Shown here: piece by piece, positions 45,147 through 55,052 of the stretch
How the letters are laid out: every line of letters begins with the position of its first letter
Position numbering within the stretch: position 1 is the first letter of the stretch
Source of the DNA: QHXQ01 sp045807745
GTDB lineage: Bacteria > Acidobacteriota > Blastocatellia > Pyrinomonadales > Pyrinomonadaceae
Length of the DNA: 64,000 nt
Reading direction: 5' to 3'
Assembly (NCBI GenBank): GCA_045807745.1
Contig: JBJMGT010000025.1
Coordinates: 20,041-84,040 of the forward strand
Translations under genes and position numbers: made by a program
The notes under the pieces: model-generated
The model's database searches: none
What the model was told of the DNA's origin: nothing
The model's input: only the letters and a program-made list of their open reading frames with translations

Positions 45147-48100
45147 ATGTCAAAGCTTGAAATTTATCTGCACGACCTGCGCGACACACGCGCCACCGGC
45201 GAAGCCGTCAAAGAGACTTCGTTCTATCCGGCGCTCGCTAATCTCTTGAATGCGGTCGGCGCGGAGTTGAATCCGAAGGTGCGGGCGGTTATCAATCTGA
45301 AGAATCGCGGCGCGGGCTTGCCTGACGGCGGACTGTTCACGGCGAAGCAATTAAAGCAGCTCGGCGGTGATGAAGTGTTGCGCGATCCGGCCGCGTTCAA
45401 GGGGCAGCAACCGGAGCGCGGTGTGCTTGAAGTCAAGGGCACGGGCGCAGACGTGCGCGCAATCGCCGCTAGTGAGCAAGTCACACGCTATCTCAAACAC
45501 TACGGGCAAGTGCTCGTGACTAACCTGCGCGAGTTTCTGTTGGCCGAGCGTGAGCCGTCCGGCGCAACGAAGCTGCTGGAAGGTTATACGCTGGCGGAGA
45601 ATGAGAAAGAGTTCTGGCGGCGGATGCAACACCCGCGCGAGTTGGCGCAGGCGCACGAGACACGGCTGACTGAATATCTGAAGCGCGTGCTCTTGAGCCG
45701 CGCGCCGTTGGACGCGCCTGAAGCGCTGGCGTGGTTTCTGGCCTCTTATGCGCGCGACGCCAGAGAGCGGATCGAGCGCGAGCAGGTGGCGCTTGAATCT
45801 TTGCGGAACGTGCGCGAGGCGTTGGAGCAGGCTTTAGGGTTGCAGTTTGAGGGCGCACAGGGCGAGCAGTTCTTTCGTTCGACGCTGGTGCAGACGCTCT
45901 TTTATGGCGTCTTCTCCGCGTGGGTGTTGTGGGCGCGCTTAGAAAAAGAGGGGGGGGGCAAACAGTATGCCAGCCGCTTCGACTGGCGCATCGCTCAGTG
46001 GTCGTTGCACGTGCCCGCGATCCGCACGCTGTTTGAGCAGGTAGTGACGCCGACGAACATGCGCGGGCTGGGGCTGGAAGAGGTTTTGAATTGGACGGCG
46101 GACACGCTGAACCGCGTCGAGCGCGAGAAGTTTTTCGCGCGCTTCGAGCAGACGCAGGCGGTGCAGTATTTCTACGAGCCGTTTCTCGAAGCCTTCGATC
46201 CGGCGTTGCGCAAACAGCTTGGCGTCTGGTACACGCCGACGGAGATCGTGCGCTACATGGTCGAGCGCACGGATCGCGTCTTGCGCGCAGAGTTGCAGAT
46301 CGCGGACGGGTTGGCGGACGAGCGCGTGTATGTGCTTGACCCGTGCTGCGGCACGGGCGCGTATCTGGTCGAAGTCTTGCAGCGCATCAAGCGGACGATT
46401 GCCGAGCGGGGCGGCGACGCGCTGGCGGCCAACGATCTGAAGCGGGCGGCGACGGGGCGCGTGTTCGGGTTCGAGATTCTGCCCGCGCCGTTCGTCGTCG
46501 CACACTTGCAGTTGGGGTTGCTGTTGCAGGCGGAGGGCAGTCCCTTGGCGGAGGGCGAGCGCGTCGGCGTGTATCTGACGAACGCGCTGACCGGCTGGGA
46601 GCCGCCGAAAGAACCGAAGAAGCAACTGCCGTTCGCCTTCCACGCACTCGAAGAGGAACGCGACGCCGCCGAGCGCGTCAAACAACAAGACAAGATTCTC
46701 GTTGTCATCGGCAATCCGCCATATAACGGTTATGCCTCAGTTGCAATGGGCGAAGAGAGAAATTTAACTAACGCATATCGCACAACGAAACAAGCCCCGC
46801 CGCCAGAGGGTAGCGGCTTGAATAACTTATTCGTGCGTTTCTTTCGCATGGCAGAGCGGCGCATTGTAGAAATGACAGGCGAAGGTGTGGTTTGCTTTAT
46901 CTCGCCGTACTCATGGCTAAAAAAATCATCCTTTCCGGGTATGCGTGAAAGATACTTGGAGGTGTTTGACGAGATATGGATAGATTCTCTCAATGGCGAT
47001 AAGCATGAGACAGGAAAACTCACGCCCGATGGTAAACCTGATCCGAGTGTTTTTTCGACGCGCTTCAATCGTGAAGGTATCCAAGTCGGTACAGCGATTT
47101 CATTACTCGTGCGGCGTGAGGATCATGCGGAAGCTCACGGCGTCAAGTTTCGCCAGTTCTGGGGTAAGAGCAAAAAGGAAGATTTGCTTGATAGCTTAAG
47201 TGATGAAGGCGGCGCGAGCGCACATCCTTATACCGAGCTTACTCCGGCGGTCGAACTGGGTTTGCCGTTTATGCCGTTGGAGGTTGAAAAGGATTATCTC
47301 AGTTGGCCGCTGTTGCCGGAACTTTTTCCTGTTTCTTTCCCCGGCGTGAAGACGAGCCGCGATGATGTCCTCGTTGATATTGATCGTGATCGTTTAGTCG
47401 TGCGCATGGAACATTATTTCGACCCAAAGATTAACCACGAAGAAATACGCCATATTATGCCGGGGATAATGGAGAGCGCAGCGGGTTTTCGAGCCGAGGA
47501 GACTCGCGACTACTTACGTTCACGCGGTTTCCTTCCACAGAATGTTGTCAAATATCTTTACCGCCCTTTTGATGTTCGCTGGCTTTACTGGGAGTTAGAA
47601 ACAAAACTACTAGATAGGAATCGTCCTGAATACTTCGCGCAGATCGCACAGAACAATTCATTTATTTTTTGTACTGGACAGACAAGGAAGCATGTTATTG
47701 AACCACCTTTATTCACACGCTTGCTGAATGATCTAAATTGCATGGATAGCGGCGCTAGAGGATTCCCGCTTTATCTTTTAGCACAAGGCGAAACCTTGTT
47801 TGATAATGAGGCGCAAAAGGTTAGTCCGAATCTTAGCGACAGGGCAAAGAGTTATCTCCGAAGCATTGAGAGTTCAGAGGAGCAACTGTTCTATCATGCT
47901 CTTAGCATAATTAGCTCACCCTTATTTCGCCTTGAACATAGCGGGGCGTTACGTTCTGACTTCCCGCGCGTGCCGCTGCCCGCTACGCGCGAGTTGCTGG
48001 CACAGTCGGCCGCGTTGGGCCGGCAAGTCGCCGCGCTGCTCGACACCGAAACGGCGGTTGCGGGCGTCACCACCGGTCAGCCCCGCCCTGAGTTGCGCGC

Positions 48101-48548
48101 CATCGCCAACATCCGGCGCATGGACGGCGCGGGCCAACTCAACCCGCAGACCGGCGACCTTGAGTTGCGCGCCGATTGGGGCCACAAAGGCAGAGCCGGC
48201 GTCGTCATGCCCGGCAAAGGCCGCATACACACACGCGCCGCCGATGCAGCCGACACGCACGCCGCGCTCGGCGCAGAGACGCACGACATCATGTTGAACG
48301 ACAGCGCCTGCTGGGCGAACGTCCCGGCGCGCGTCTGGGACTTTCACATCGGCGGTTATCAGGTCATCAAAAAATGGCTCTCGTACCGCGAGTATGAAAT
48401 TCTAGGGCGCTCGCTCACCACCGAAGAAGCCCGCGAGGTCACACAAATCGCGCGGCGCATCGCGGCGCTCCTATTGCTCGAACCGGAACTTGACGCGAAT
48501 TACGCGCGCACCAAAGCCGCGTGCTACGCTTGGCCGCAAAGCGATTAG
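45147..48548 (+). CDS. Type ISP-like restriction-modification enzyme (nuclease plus N6-adenine methyltransferase)
   Basis: The 1133-residue protein has an N-terminal PD-(D/E)xK-like part (LPDGGLFTAKQLKQLG, then GVLEVKGTGADVRA near residues 90-100) and a central methyltransferase with motif I (VLDPCCGTGAYLVEV, about 395-409) and motif IV NPPY (about 522-525). The C-terminal half would include target recognition. No helicase motifs are seen, so it is shorter than LlaBIII-type enzymes of about 1500 residues, and its action resembles type IIG. Its middle (46730-47940) is more AT-rich than its ends. GGAG precedes the ATG at 45147. Confidence 0.9.
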   Translation: MSKLEIYLHDLRDTRATGEAVKETSFYPALANLLNAVGAELNPKVRAVINLKNRGAGLPDGGLFTAKQLKQLGGDEVLRDPAAFKGQQPERGVLEVKGTGADVRAIAASEQVTRYLKHYGQVLVTNLREFLLAEREPSGATKLLEGYTLAENEKEFWRRMQHPRELAQAHETRLTEYLKRVLLSRAPLDAPEALAWFLASYARDARERIEREQVALESLRNVREALEQALGLQFEGAQGEQFFRSTLVQTLFYGVFSAWVLWARLEKEGGGKQYASRFDWRIAQWSLHVPAIRTLFEQVVTPTNMRGLGLEEVLNWTADTLNRVEREKFFARFEQTQAVQYFYEPFLEAFDPALRKQLGVWYTPTEIVRYMVERTDRVLRAELQIADGLADERVYVLDPCCGTGAYLVEVLQRIKRTIAERGGDALAANDLKRAATGRVFGFEILPAPFVVAHLQLGLLLQAEGSPLAEGERVGVYLTNALTGWEPPKEPKKQLPFAFHALEEERDAAERVKQQDKILVVIGNPPYNGYASVAMGEERNLTNAYRTTKQAPPPEGSGLNNLFVRFFRMAERRIVEMTGEGVVCFISPYSWLKKSSFPGMRERYLEVFDEIWIDSLNGDKHETGKLTPDGKPDPSVFSTRFNREGIQVGTAISLLVRREDHAEAHGVKFRQFWGKSKKEDLLDSLSDEGGASAHPYTELTPAVELGLPFMPLEVEKDYLSWPLLPELFPVSFPGVKTSRDDVLVDIDRDRLVVRMEHYFDPKINHEEIRHIMPGIMESAAGFRAEETRDYLRSRGFLPQNVVKYLYRPFDVRWLYWELETKLLDRNRPEYFAQIAQNNSFIFCTGQTRKHVIEPPLFTRLLNDLNCMDSGARGFPLYLLAQGETLFDNEAQKVSPNLSDRAKSYLRSIESSEEQLFYHALSIISSPLFRLEHSGALRSDFPRVPLPATRELLAQSAALGRQVAALLDTETAVAGVTTGQPRPELRAIANIRRMDGAGQLNPQTGDLELRADWGHKGRAGVVMPGKGRIHTRAADAADTHAALGAETHDIMLNDSACWANVPARVWDFHIGGYQVIKKWLSYREYEILGRSLTTEEAREVTQIARRIAALLLLEPELDANYARTKAACYAWPQSD

Positions 48549-48590
48549 GCGAGCAACAAAATGTTTGCACGTTTAGCAAAGGAGCATATT

Positions 48591-49451
48591 ATGATTCTCA
48601 TTACAGGCGCGACGGGTAAGAGCGGGCGCGAGATCGGCACACAACTTTCGGCGGCGGGTGCACAGGTGCGTGCGCTCGTGCGCGACCCCGCAAAAGCTGG
48701 TTGGCTGGCGCAGTTGCCCGGCGTTGAGATCATTCAAGGCGATCTGGGTAAACCGGAGACGCTCGCGCCGGCCTTCGCAGGCGTCGAGCGCGCGTTGCTG
48801 TTGCCCGCGCCCGCGCCCAGTTCGGTTGCGGAGCAGAGCAACTTCATAGAGGCGGCGGTGCGCGCCGGCACACCGCACGTCGTCAAATTCTCGGCCGTGG
48901 GCGCGGACGCGGGCGCGAATGAAGGCTTCGCAAGGTGGCACGGGATGGGCGAGGAGCAACTGAAGTCTTCGGGTCTCGCGTACACGATCTTGCGCCCGGC
49001 GCTCTTTATGCAAGAGTTGTTAAATTCGTGGGGCGGGCAGCGCGCAATCTACCTGCCGATGGGCGACACGCGGCAAGCACCCGTCGATACGCGCGACATC
49101 GCGGCGGTCGCGGTTAAGACGCTGACTGAAGATGGCCATGCGGGCCGGACTTACGAGATCACGGGGCCGGAGGCGTTGACATACACGGAGATCGCCGCGC
49201 AGATTTCCGCCGCGATAGGTGAGCAGGTCGTTTACGTGCCCATCTCGTTCGAGCAGTTCAGACAATCGCTCGAAAGCGCGGGCTTACCGGCGTGGCTGGT
49301 TGATGCGCTCGTCGATCTTAATCAGAAACTTGCGGCGGGCGTCGGCTCTGAAGTAACAAACGTCGTGCGCGAAGTGGCGCACAAAGAGCCGATCACGTTC
49401 GCCGAGTTTGCGCGCGAGCATGCACAACAGTTCAAAGGACAACAGCAGTGA
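48591..49451 (+). CDS. NmrA-family NAD(P)-binding reductase-like protein
   Basis: The 286-residue protein has an N-terminal Rossmann motif (MILITGATGKSGREIGTQL) and the NmrA/QOR2-like flow HVVKFSAVGADAGANEGFAR, YTILRPALFMQELL, VDTRDIAAVAVKTLTEDGHA. Such proteins bind NAD(P) and act as sensors or quinone/azo reductases. AAAGGAG lies eight bases before the ATG at 48591. The ATG ten codons earlier lacks a site. It follows the restriction-modification gene after 42 bases. Confidence 0.88.
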   Translation: MILITGATGKSGREIGTQLSAAGAQVRALVRDPAKAGWLAQLPGVEIIQGDLGKPETLAPAFAGVERALLLPAPAPSSVAEQSNFIEAAVRAGTPHVVKFSAVGADAGANEGFARWHGMGEEQLKSSGLAYTILRPALFMQELLNSWGGQRAIYLPMGDTRQAPVDTRDIAAVAVKTLTEDGHAGRTYEITGPEALTYTEIAAQISAAIGEQVVYVPISFEQFRQSLESAGLPAWLVDALVDLNQKLAAGVGSEVTNVVREVAHKEPITFAEFAREHAQQFKGQQQ

Positions 49452-49517
49452 CGAGTGCCGGATAAAGACAAGTTGAGCGAAGCCTGTAGCCACCTCCGCC
49501 GCGTCAGCGGTGCATGA

Positions 49518-49673
49518 TTTTAGCCCGGCGTTTCAACGCCGGGAATAACAACGTACCCACGCCGCCCCGGTCGCGTCAGCGACGTTTGAACTGTGGCGCA
49601 CACAATTCATGCGTCGCTGACGCGACGCGGTTCGTGTTCGCTATCATCCCCAGCGTTGAAACGCCGGGCTAAA
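49518..49673. repeat. Nested inverted repeat in spacer
   Basis: Outer arms 49518-49538 and 49653-49673 (21 bases, TTTAGCCCGGCGTTTCAACG start) are perfect reverse complements, and each also carries a small GGCGTTTCAACGCC palindrome. Inner arms 49570-49584 and 49612-49626 (GTCGCGTCAGCGACG) are also perfect. The element fills most of the 277-base spacer before the GH63 gene. I recall the outer sequence as a common dispersed repeat in related bacteria, from memory only. Confidence 0.8.
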
Positions 49674-49728
49674 GTCAACTTGCCGCTATCGCGGCAGCCC
49701 GCGCACAGTGTGCTTCGATTGAAAACCT

Positions 49729-52449
49729 ATGACCCAAACAGATGAGACGGGCGCAGAACAGCGCCGGTTGACGGAAGACGCCACGCGCGTGGCGAACTGG
49801 AAGCGTTGGGGGCCTTACCTCTCCGAGCGGCAGTGGGGCACTGTGCGCGAGGACTATAGCGAGTGGGGTTCGTGTTGGGACTATTTCCCGCACGACCACG
49901 CGCGTAGTCGCGTCTATCGCTGGGGCGAGGACGGCTTGCTCGGCATCAGCGACCGCGAGGGGCGGCTCTGTTTTGCGTTGGCGCTGTGGAACGGGCGCGA
50001 CCCCGTCTTGAAGGAGCGTCTGTTCGGGTTGACTAATAACGAAGGCAATCACGGCGAGGACTGTAAGGAGTGTTACTTCTATCTCGATTCGACGCCGACG
50101 CACTCCTACATGAAGGCACTCTATAAATATCCGCAGAGTGCTTATCCTTATGGACAGTTGTGCACGGAGAATAAGCGGCGCGGCAAACACGAGCCGGAGT
50201 TTGAACTACAGGACACGGGCGTGTTCGACGAGGGGCGCTACTTCGACGTGTTCGCCGAGTATGCGAAGGGCGCGCCCAACGATCTATTGATCCGCATCAC
50301 GGTCGCCAATCGCGGCCCTGATGCTGCGCGCCTGCACCTGCTGCCATCACTCTGGTTTCGCAACACATGGGCGTGGGGGCGCACGGGCGAAGGCTATTGG
50401 CCGCGCCCGGACATGCGCCTCGACCAACAGACGGGCCTCGTCAGCGCCGAGCACACGTCAGCGCTTGGTAAGTTCCGTTTCGCGGCCGAAGCGAGCAGCA
50501 ACGGCAGCGTGCCGGAGTTTCTCTTCACCGAGAACGAGACGAACGTGGCGCGCGTCTTCGGGGGCGAGAACCCACAGCCTTACGTTAAAGATGCATTCCA
50601 CGAATATGTCGTACACGGCCGCCACGATGCAGTGAACCCGGCGCAGACCGGCACGAAGACGGCCGCGCTCTACGTGCTAGATGTGCCGGCGGGCGGCGAG
50701 GTGCAGGTCAATCTGCGTCTGTTCGCTGAAGCGGAAACGCCGGCGGAAAGTTTCGGGCCGAATTTTGCCGAGACCTTCGCCGCGCGGGCAAAAGAGGCGG
50801 ACGAGTTTTACGCGCCCATCGTGCCAGCGCGGCGGCTGGGCGCGGCGGGCGCACGCGTGATGCGGCAGTCGTTCGCCAGTCTCTTGTGGTCGAAGCAGTT
50901 CTTTCACTACATCGTGCGCGACTGGTTGGAAGGCGACCCGTCGTGTCCCCCGCCGCCGCGCCGACGTTGGCAGGGGCGCAACTATGAATGGCTGACACTC
51001 TACAACCGCGACATCATCTCGATGCCCGACACGTGGGAATATCCTTGGTACGCGTCTTGGGATTTGGCCTTTCACACGCTCGTCTTTGCGATGATCGATC
51101 CGGACTTCGCGAAGGATCAGTTGGTGCTCTTGCTGCGCGAGTGGTACATGCACCCAAACGGGCAGATACCGGCTTACGAGTTCGCCTTCTCGGACGCCAA
51201 CCCGCCCGTGCACGCGTGGGCCTGCTGGCGCATCTACAAGATGGCCACGACCGACGGCACGCGCGACCGGCTCTTTCTGGAGCGTGTCTACTACAAGCTG
51301 CTCGTCAACTTCACTTGGTGGGTCAACCGCAAGGACGTGCAGGGCAAGCAGATTTTTTCCGGCGGCTTTCTCGGCCTCGATAACATCGGCGTGTTCGACC
51401 GCTCGAAGCCTCTGCCCACAGGCGGCGCGCTTGAGCAGGCGGACGGCACAGCGTGGATGGCTTTCTACTGCGGCACGATGTTGTCCATCGCCTTGGAACT
51501 CGCCGTCGAAGAACCGGAGTACGAGGACATCGCGTCGAAATTCTTCGAGCACTTCGTCGCCATCATCGATGCGATGAACGCTATCGGCGACGTGGACGGG
51601 TTGTGGGACGAAGAGGACGGCTTCTATTACGACGAGATCAAGATCGAGGGGCGCGAGATTCCCTTGCGCGTCCGCTCGATGGTGGGCTTGATCCCACTGT
51701 TCGCGGTGGAATTGATCGACGCGGAGTTGATCGAGCGGCTGCCCGGTTTCAAGAAACGCCTGAACTGGTTTCTGGAGAACCGCAAAGACCTCGCACGCCA
51801 CATCTCTTACATGGAGACGTGTCACGACGGCAAGCGCACAGGGCAACGCCTCTTGGCCATGCCCTCGCGCGAGCGGCTGACGCGCGTGCTTCGCTACCTG
51901 CTCGACGAACAGGAATTCTTGTCGCCCTATGGCGTGCGCTCGCTCTCGCGCGTGCACCTCGAACACCCTTACACGTTGCACGTGGACGGCGCGAGCTATC
52001 AGGTGCGCTATGATCCTGGCGATTCTTCGACGGTCGATTTCGGCGGCAACTCGAACTGGCGCGGCCCCATCTGGTTTCCCGTCAACTACCTGCTCATCGA
52101 AGCCTTGCAACGCTATCACCATTTCTACGGCGACGATTTCAAAGTCGAATGTCCGACCGGCTCAGGTCAGATGCTGACACTCGCCGAAGTCGCGCAGGAG
52201 TTGAACCGCCGGCTCGCGGCGCTCTTTCTGCCAGACGACAAGGGGCACGCGCCTTGGCAGGGCGGCGACGAACGCTTCGCCAGCGACCCGCACTGGCGCG
52301 ACCTCGTCCTCTTCCACGAATACTTTCACGGCGAGACGGGGCGGGGCCTCGGCGCGGCGCACCAGACCGGCTGGACGGCGCTCATCGCCCGCTGCCTCGA
52401 CGACATCGCCCGCCGCAACGTTGACGTGCATTTGCAGACGGGAGGGTGA
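49729..52449 (+). CDS. GH63-type glucosidase
   Basis: The 906-residue protein is a bacterial relative of GH63 (alpha/alpha)6 barrel glycosidases. Distinct stretches are RWGPYLSERQWGTVREDYSE, GSCWDYFPHDHARSRVYRWG, SMPDTWEYPWYASWDLAFHT with a likely catalytic acid, and GIPAYEFAFSD-like QIPAYEFAFSDANPPVHAWA. The C-terminal region has FGGNSNWRGPIWFPVNYLLI. Such enzymes act on alpha-glucosides or mannosylglycerate; the true substrate is not shown. No signal peptide is seen, so it is cytosolic. No ribosome site is clear; ATG 49729 fits the family start. Confidence 0.88.
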   Translation: MTQTDETGAEQRRLTEDATRVANWKRWGPYLSERQWGTVREDYSEWGSCWDYFPHDHARSRVYRWGEDGLLGISDREGRLCFALALWNGRDPVLKERLFGLTNNEGNHGEDCKECYFYLDSTPTHSYMKALYKYPQSAYPYGQLCTENKRRGKHEPEFELQDTGVFDEGRYFDVFAEYAKGAPNDLLIRITVANRGPDAARLHLLPSLWFRNTWAWGRTGEGYWPRPDMRLDQQTGLVSAEHTSALGKFRFAAEASSNGSVPEFLFTENETNVARVFGGENPQPYVKDAFHEYVVHGRHDAVNPAQTGTKTAALYVLDVPAGGEVQVNLRLFAEAETPAESFGPNFAETFAARAKEADEFYAPIVPARRLGAAGARVMRQSFASLLWSKQFFHYIVRDWLEGDPSCPPPPRRRWQGRNYEWLTLYNRDIISMPDTWEYPWYASWDLAFHTLVFAMIDPDFAKDQLVLLLREWYMHPNGQIPAYEFAFSDANPPVHAWACWRIYKMATTDGTRDRLFLERVYYKLLVNFTWWVNRKDVQGKQIFSGGFLGLDNIGVFDRSKPLPTGGALEQADGTAWMAFYCGTMLSIALELAVEEPEYEDIASKFFEHFVAIIDAMNAIGDVDGLWDEEDGFYYDEIKIEGREIPLRVRSMVGLIPLFAVELIDAELIERLPGFKKRLNWFLENRKDLARHISYMETCHDGKRTGQRLLAMPSRERLTRVLRYLLDEQEFLSPYGVRSLSRVHLEHPYTLHVDGASYQVRYDPGDSSTVDFGGNSNWRGPIWFPVNYLLIEALQRYHHFYGDDFKVECPTGSGQMLTLAEVAQELNRRLAALFLPDDKGHAPWQGGDERFASDPHWRDLVLFHEYFHGETGRGLGAAHQTGWTALIARCLDDIARRNVDVHLQTGG

Positions 52450-52605
52450 AGGCAGCGAAGAGCGCCAAGTTATTTGAAGCAATCTCGCAAACGGCGACGC
52501 TCACTTTCAGCATGGTGCGTCGCTAGGAATTAACCAACGAAGAATGGGCACCGATTGATCTGCCGTCAGCAGACATACTGCACCACGGGGGGCGAACCTG
52601 TTTGA

Positions 52606-53676
52606 TTACTTTACTAAGATTGAGGAAAAGCGTGTCATCTGGGGATTCAGCAGCTCACCAAGGCGTCTTACTCGAACGAAGTAGAATAATAATCGACCAT
52701 GTTCAAATAAAAACATCATATAAAGACACAGCAAGCCTTTTAGAAGTAGCGCAAGGTTGGTAATTATTATCGTTCCCCATAGATTTCTCACTCCGAAGAC
52801 GTGAAACAGGGGTTGGATTGCTGCATAAATGGCGAGCAAGGCACGAACCCAAACCGGGCAAGCAAGGAACTTGCTTGCCAGACGGCTGATATAGAAGCCC
52901 ATGGCAACTGCGGCCCCTATGCCACTGATATGCTCAAATACTGTTGAAATATTTTCAGGGTTAAAACCAGCAATCTGATTATGCCACACAACCGCCATAC
53001 ACCCAGCCTCAACAGCAGTGAGTAAAATCAGTGTTGTAACCCATAGCGCCCAGTATTTTTCCACGCCACTCTGTTTGCCCTGACCACTCAAAGCGTTAGA
53101 GTAATCAAGGGTGAAGTAGCCAAATAACAGCAGCAGTGACACGCAGTTATTGACAAAGGTGACGGAGATGTTTAATACGTGCGATACATTTATGTTTGTC
53201 ATACTAGGCATGTACGAAAAAAACAGCAGCAGATAGAGCAGTAGCAACGAAAGCAAGAAAAACATCCAGATAGTCCGGTAATGGCTTAACCCTGTTTGTG
53301 CAGCATTTTTGGCATTAGCCCATTCAACTGGATCACTATAACCACACTCATCTCTTACCGCTGACTCTCGGGCCTTTGCCTCATCAGAGCTTTCATCCGG
53401 CGGCGAAAAGGTACGAACGCGAATGAGTGTTGACCACAAAATCATGAAGACGATAAGCGTAAATTGTATGCCACAAACGACAGGGAGGATCCACTGTGGA
53501 TTATAGGGAATGAGTTGAGATAATGTCGGGTGCAGTGTCGTCGCAACAGTGCTCAGTATGTACACCCCCCAAGATGCTTTGACATTTTTGCCGAAGCTGG
53601 CCAGCCATTGTTCAAACGTAATATCGCTTTGTTGAATTGAAGATGAAGGTGGCTCAACTATTTTGAGGTGATGCAT
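52606..53676 (-). CDS. Polytopic membrane protein, AT-rich, unknown family
   Basis: The 356-residue protein has about eight hydrophobic spans, for example WILPVVCGIQFTLIVFMILW, WMFFLLSLLLLYLLLFFSYM, YWALWVTTLILLTAVEAGCM and GTIIITNLALLLKGLLCLYM. A soluble loop at about 90-125 (RTFSPPDESSDEAKARES) is cytosolic or periplasmic. No family is recognised. The region is more AT-rich than the flanking GH63 and channel genes, suggesting acquisition from elsewhere. It is transcribed opposite to both neighbours. Confidence 0.75.
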   Translation of the reverse strand: MHHLKIVEPPSSSIQQSDITFEQWLASFGKNVKASWGVYILSTVATTLHPTLSQLIPYNPQWILPVVCGIQFTLIVFMILWSTLIRVRTFSPPDESSDEAKARESAVRDECGYSDPVEWANAKNAAQTGLSHYRTIWMFFLLSLLLLYLLLFFSYMPSMTNINVSHVLNISVTFVNNCVSLLLLFGYFTLDYSNALSGQGKQSGVEKYWALWVTTLILLTAVEAGCMAVVWHNQIAGFNPENISTVFEHISGIGAAVAMGFYISRLASKFLACPVWVRALLAIYAAIQPLFHVFGVRNLWGTIIITNLALLLKGLLCLYMMFLFEHGRLLFYFVRVRRLGELLNPQMTRFSSILVK

Positions 53677-53828
53677 AGCAAATTCCTTCCAAGTATTGTG
53701 AGGTGATGGAGGCTAAGTTTATTATCAAGGATTGAATCAAGGCTTGGCAAGCTTTTTTCTTAGTGATATCTCGCAATCGTAAAAGAGTTCGCGGGCTTTT
53801 TATTTCAACTCGAAATATTTCTTGTCCG

Positions 53829-53848
53829 TCACTCGCCGCTCGTCACTT
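53829..53848. repeat. Half heptad-hairpin remnant (TCACTCG/TCACTTG)
   Basis: TCACTCGCCGCTCGTCACTT is like the right arm of the elements at 8756-8836 and 27011-27085, but no matching left arm is present. It lies 22 bases before the channel gene start. Confidence 0.6.
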
Positions 53849-53869
53849 GTCAAGGCTTTTGGAAAATAT

Positions 53870-55045
53870 ATGATGCCTATCTTCATCATCATCCTCAGTC
53901 TCGCGCTGATCGTCGCCGTGCTGTGGGACGCGTTCGAGACTATCGTGCTGCCGCGGCGGGTGACGCGGCGGGCGCGTCTGACTTCGCTGTATTACCGCTT
54001 GACGTGGCGACCTTGGCGCACGCTCTGTCTGAGCATCAAAACGCGTAAGCGCCGCGAAGCGCTATTAAGTGTGTTCGGCCCGCTTTCGTTGCTGGTGCTG
54101 CTGGCGCTGTGGGCCGCGAGTCTCATCCTCAGCTTCGCGCTACTGCACTGGGCGCTCGGTACGCGGCTCAACGTGGCCGATGGGCTGCACGGCTTCGCCA
54201 CCTACCTGTACATGAGCGGCGTCATCTTTTTCACGCTCGGCTTCGGCGACGTAGTGCCAGTCATGCATATGGGCCGCGTGCTCACAGTCCTTGAGGCGGG
54301 CGTCGGTTTCGGTTTTCTCGCGCTCATCATCGGCTATCTGCCGGTCATCTATCAGGGCTTCTCGGCGCGCGAGGTCAACATCTCTCTGCTCGATGCGCGC
54401 GCGGGCACGCCGCCTACAGCGGCCGAGTTGCTCAGGCGACATGGGCGCAACCGGGACATGGCGGCGCTCAACGAGTTGTTGAAAGATTGGGAGCGTTGGG
54501 GCGCGGAGTTGATGGAGAGTCACCTGTCGTACCCGGTGCTCTGCTACTTCCGTTCACAACACGATAATCAGTCGTGGCTGGCGGCACTCGTGACGATCTT
54601 AGATGCCTGCGCGCTCGTCATGGTCGGCGTGGACGGCGCGCCCACTTGGCAGGCGCAACTGACGTTTGCGATGGCGCGCCACGCCGTCGTGGACATCTCG
54701 CAAATCTTCCGGGCCGCGCCCCGCGCCGATTTCTCCGAGCGGCTGCACGCGGAGGACATGAGCCGTCTGCGCGCGAGTCTGGCGGCGGACGGTGTGCCCT
54801 TGCGTGACGGCGCGGAGGCGGACGAACAGCTTGCTAAGTTGCGCCGTATGTATGAGCCTTACGTGCTAACGCTGGCGGAATTCTTAGCGATGCCGCTGTC
54901 GCCGTGGATCAACGCGAAGGACGTGGTGGACAACTGGCAGACGAGCGCGTGGGAGCGTAACCCGCAGAAGCTGGCGACGACGTTCGCCGGCGTCTGTCGC
55001 GGCAAGGATATGCTCCCGCAAGAGAAAGAAGTGCCGAGTCGGTAG
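53870..55045 (+). CDS. Potassium-channel-like (Ion_trans_2) membrane protein
   Basis: The 391-residue protein has an N-terminal helix (MMPIFIIILSLALIVAVLW), two further helices around a pore loop, and a selectivity-filter-like VIFFTLGFGDVVPV (TLGFGD, a variant of TVGYGD). The third helix (EAGVGFGFLALIIGYLPVIY) precedes a long cytosolic domain of about 210 residues with a helical, Arg/Asp-rich composition. It probably passes K+ ions. ATG at 53870 starts with the first membrane helix. A longer start at 53822 would read through the repeat remnant. Confidence 0.82.
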   Translation: MMPIFIIILSLALIVAVLWDAFETIVLPRRVTRRARLTSLYYRLTWRPWRTLCLSIKTRKRREALLSVFGPLSLLVLLALWAASLILSFALLHWALGTRLNVADGLHGFATYLYMSGVIFFTLGFGDVVPVMHMGRVLTVLEAGVGFGFLALIIGYLPVIYQGFSAREVNISLLDARAGTPPTAAELLRRHGRNRDMAALNELLKDWERWGAELMESHLSYPVLCYFRSQHDNQSWLAALVTILDACALVMVGVDGAPTWQAQLTFAMARHAVVDISQIFRAAPRADFSERLHAEDMSRLRASLAADGVPLRDGAEADEQLAKLRRMYEPYVLTLAEFLAMPLSPWINAKDVVDNWQTSAWERNPQKLATTFAGVCRGKDMLPQEKEVPSR

Positions 55046-55052
55046 GCAAAAA

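Noticed and set aside
50677..52122. 481-codon minus-strand frame in the GH63 gene
   Set aside because: It is antisense to conserved GH63 motifs, with no start context.
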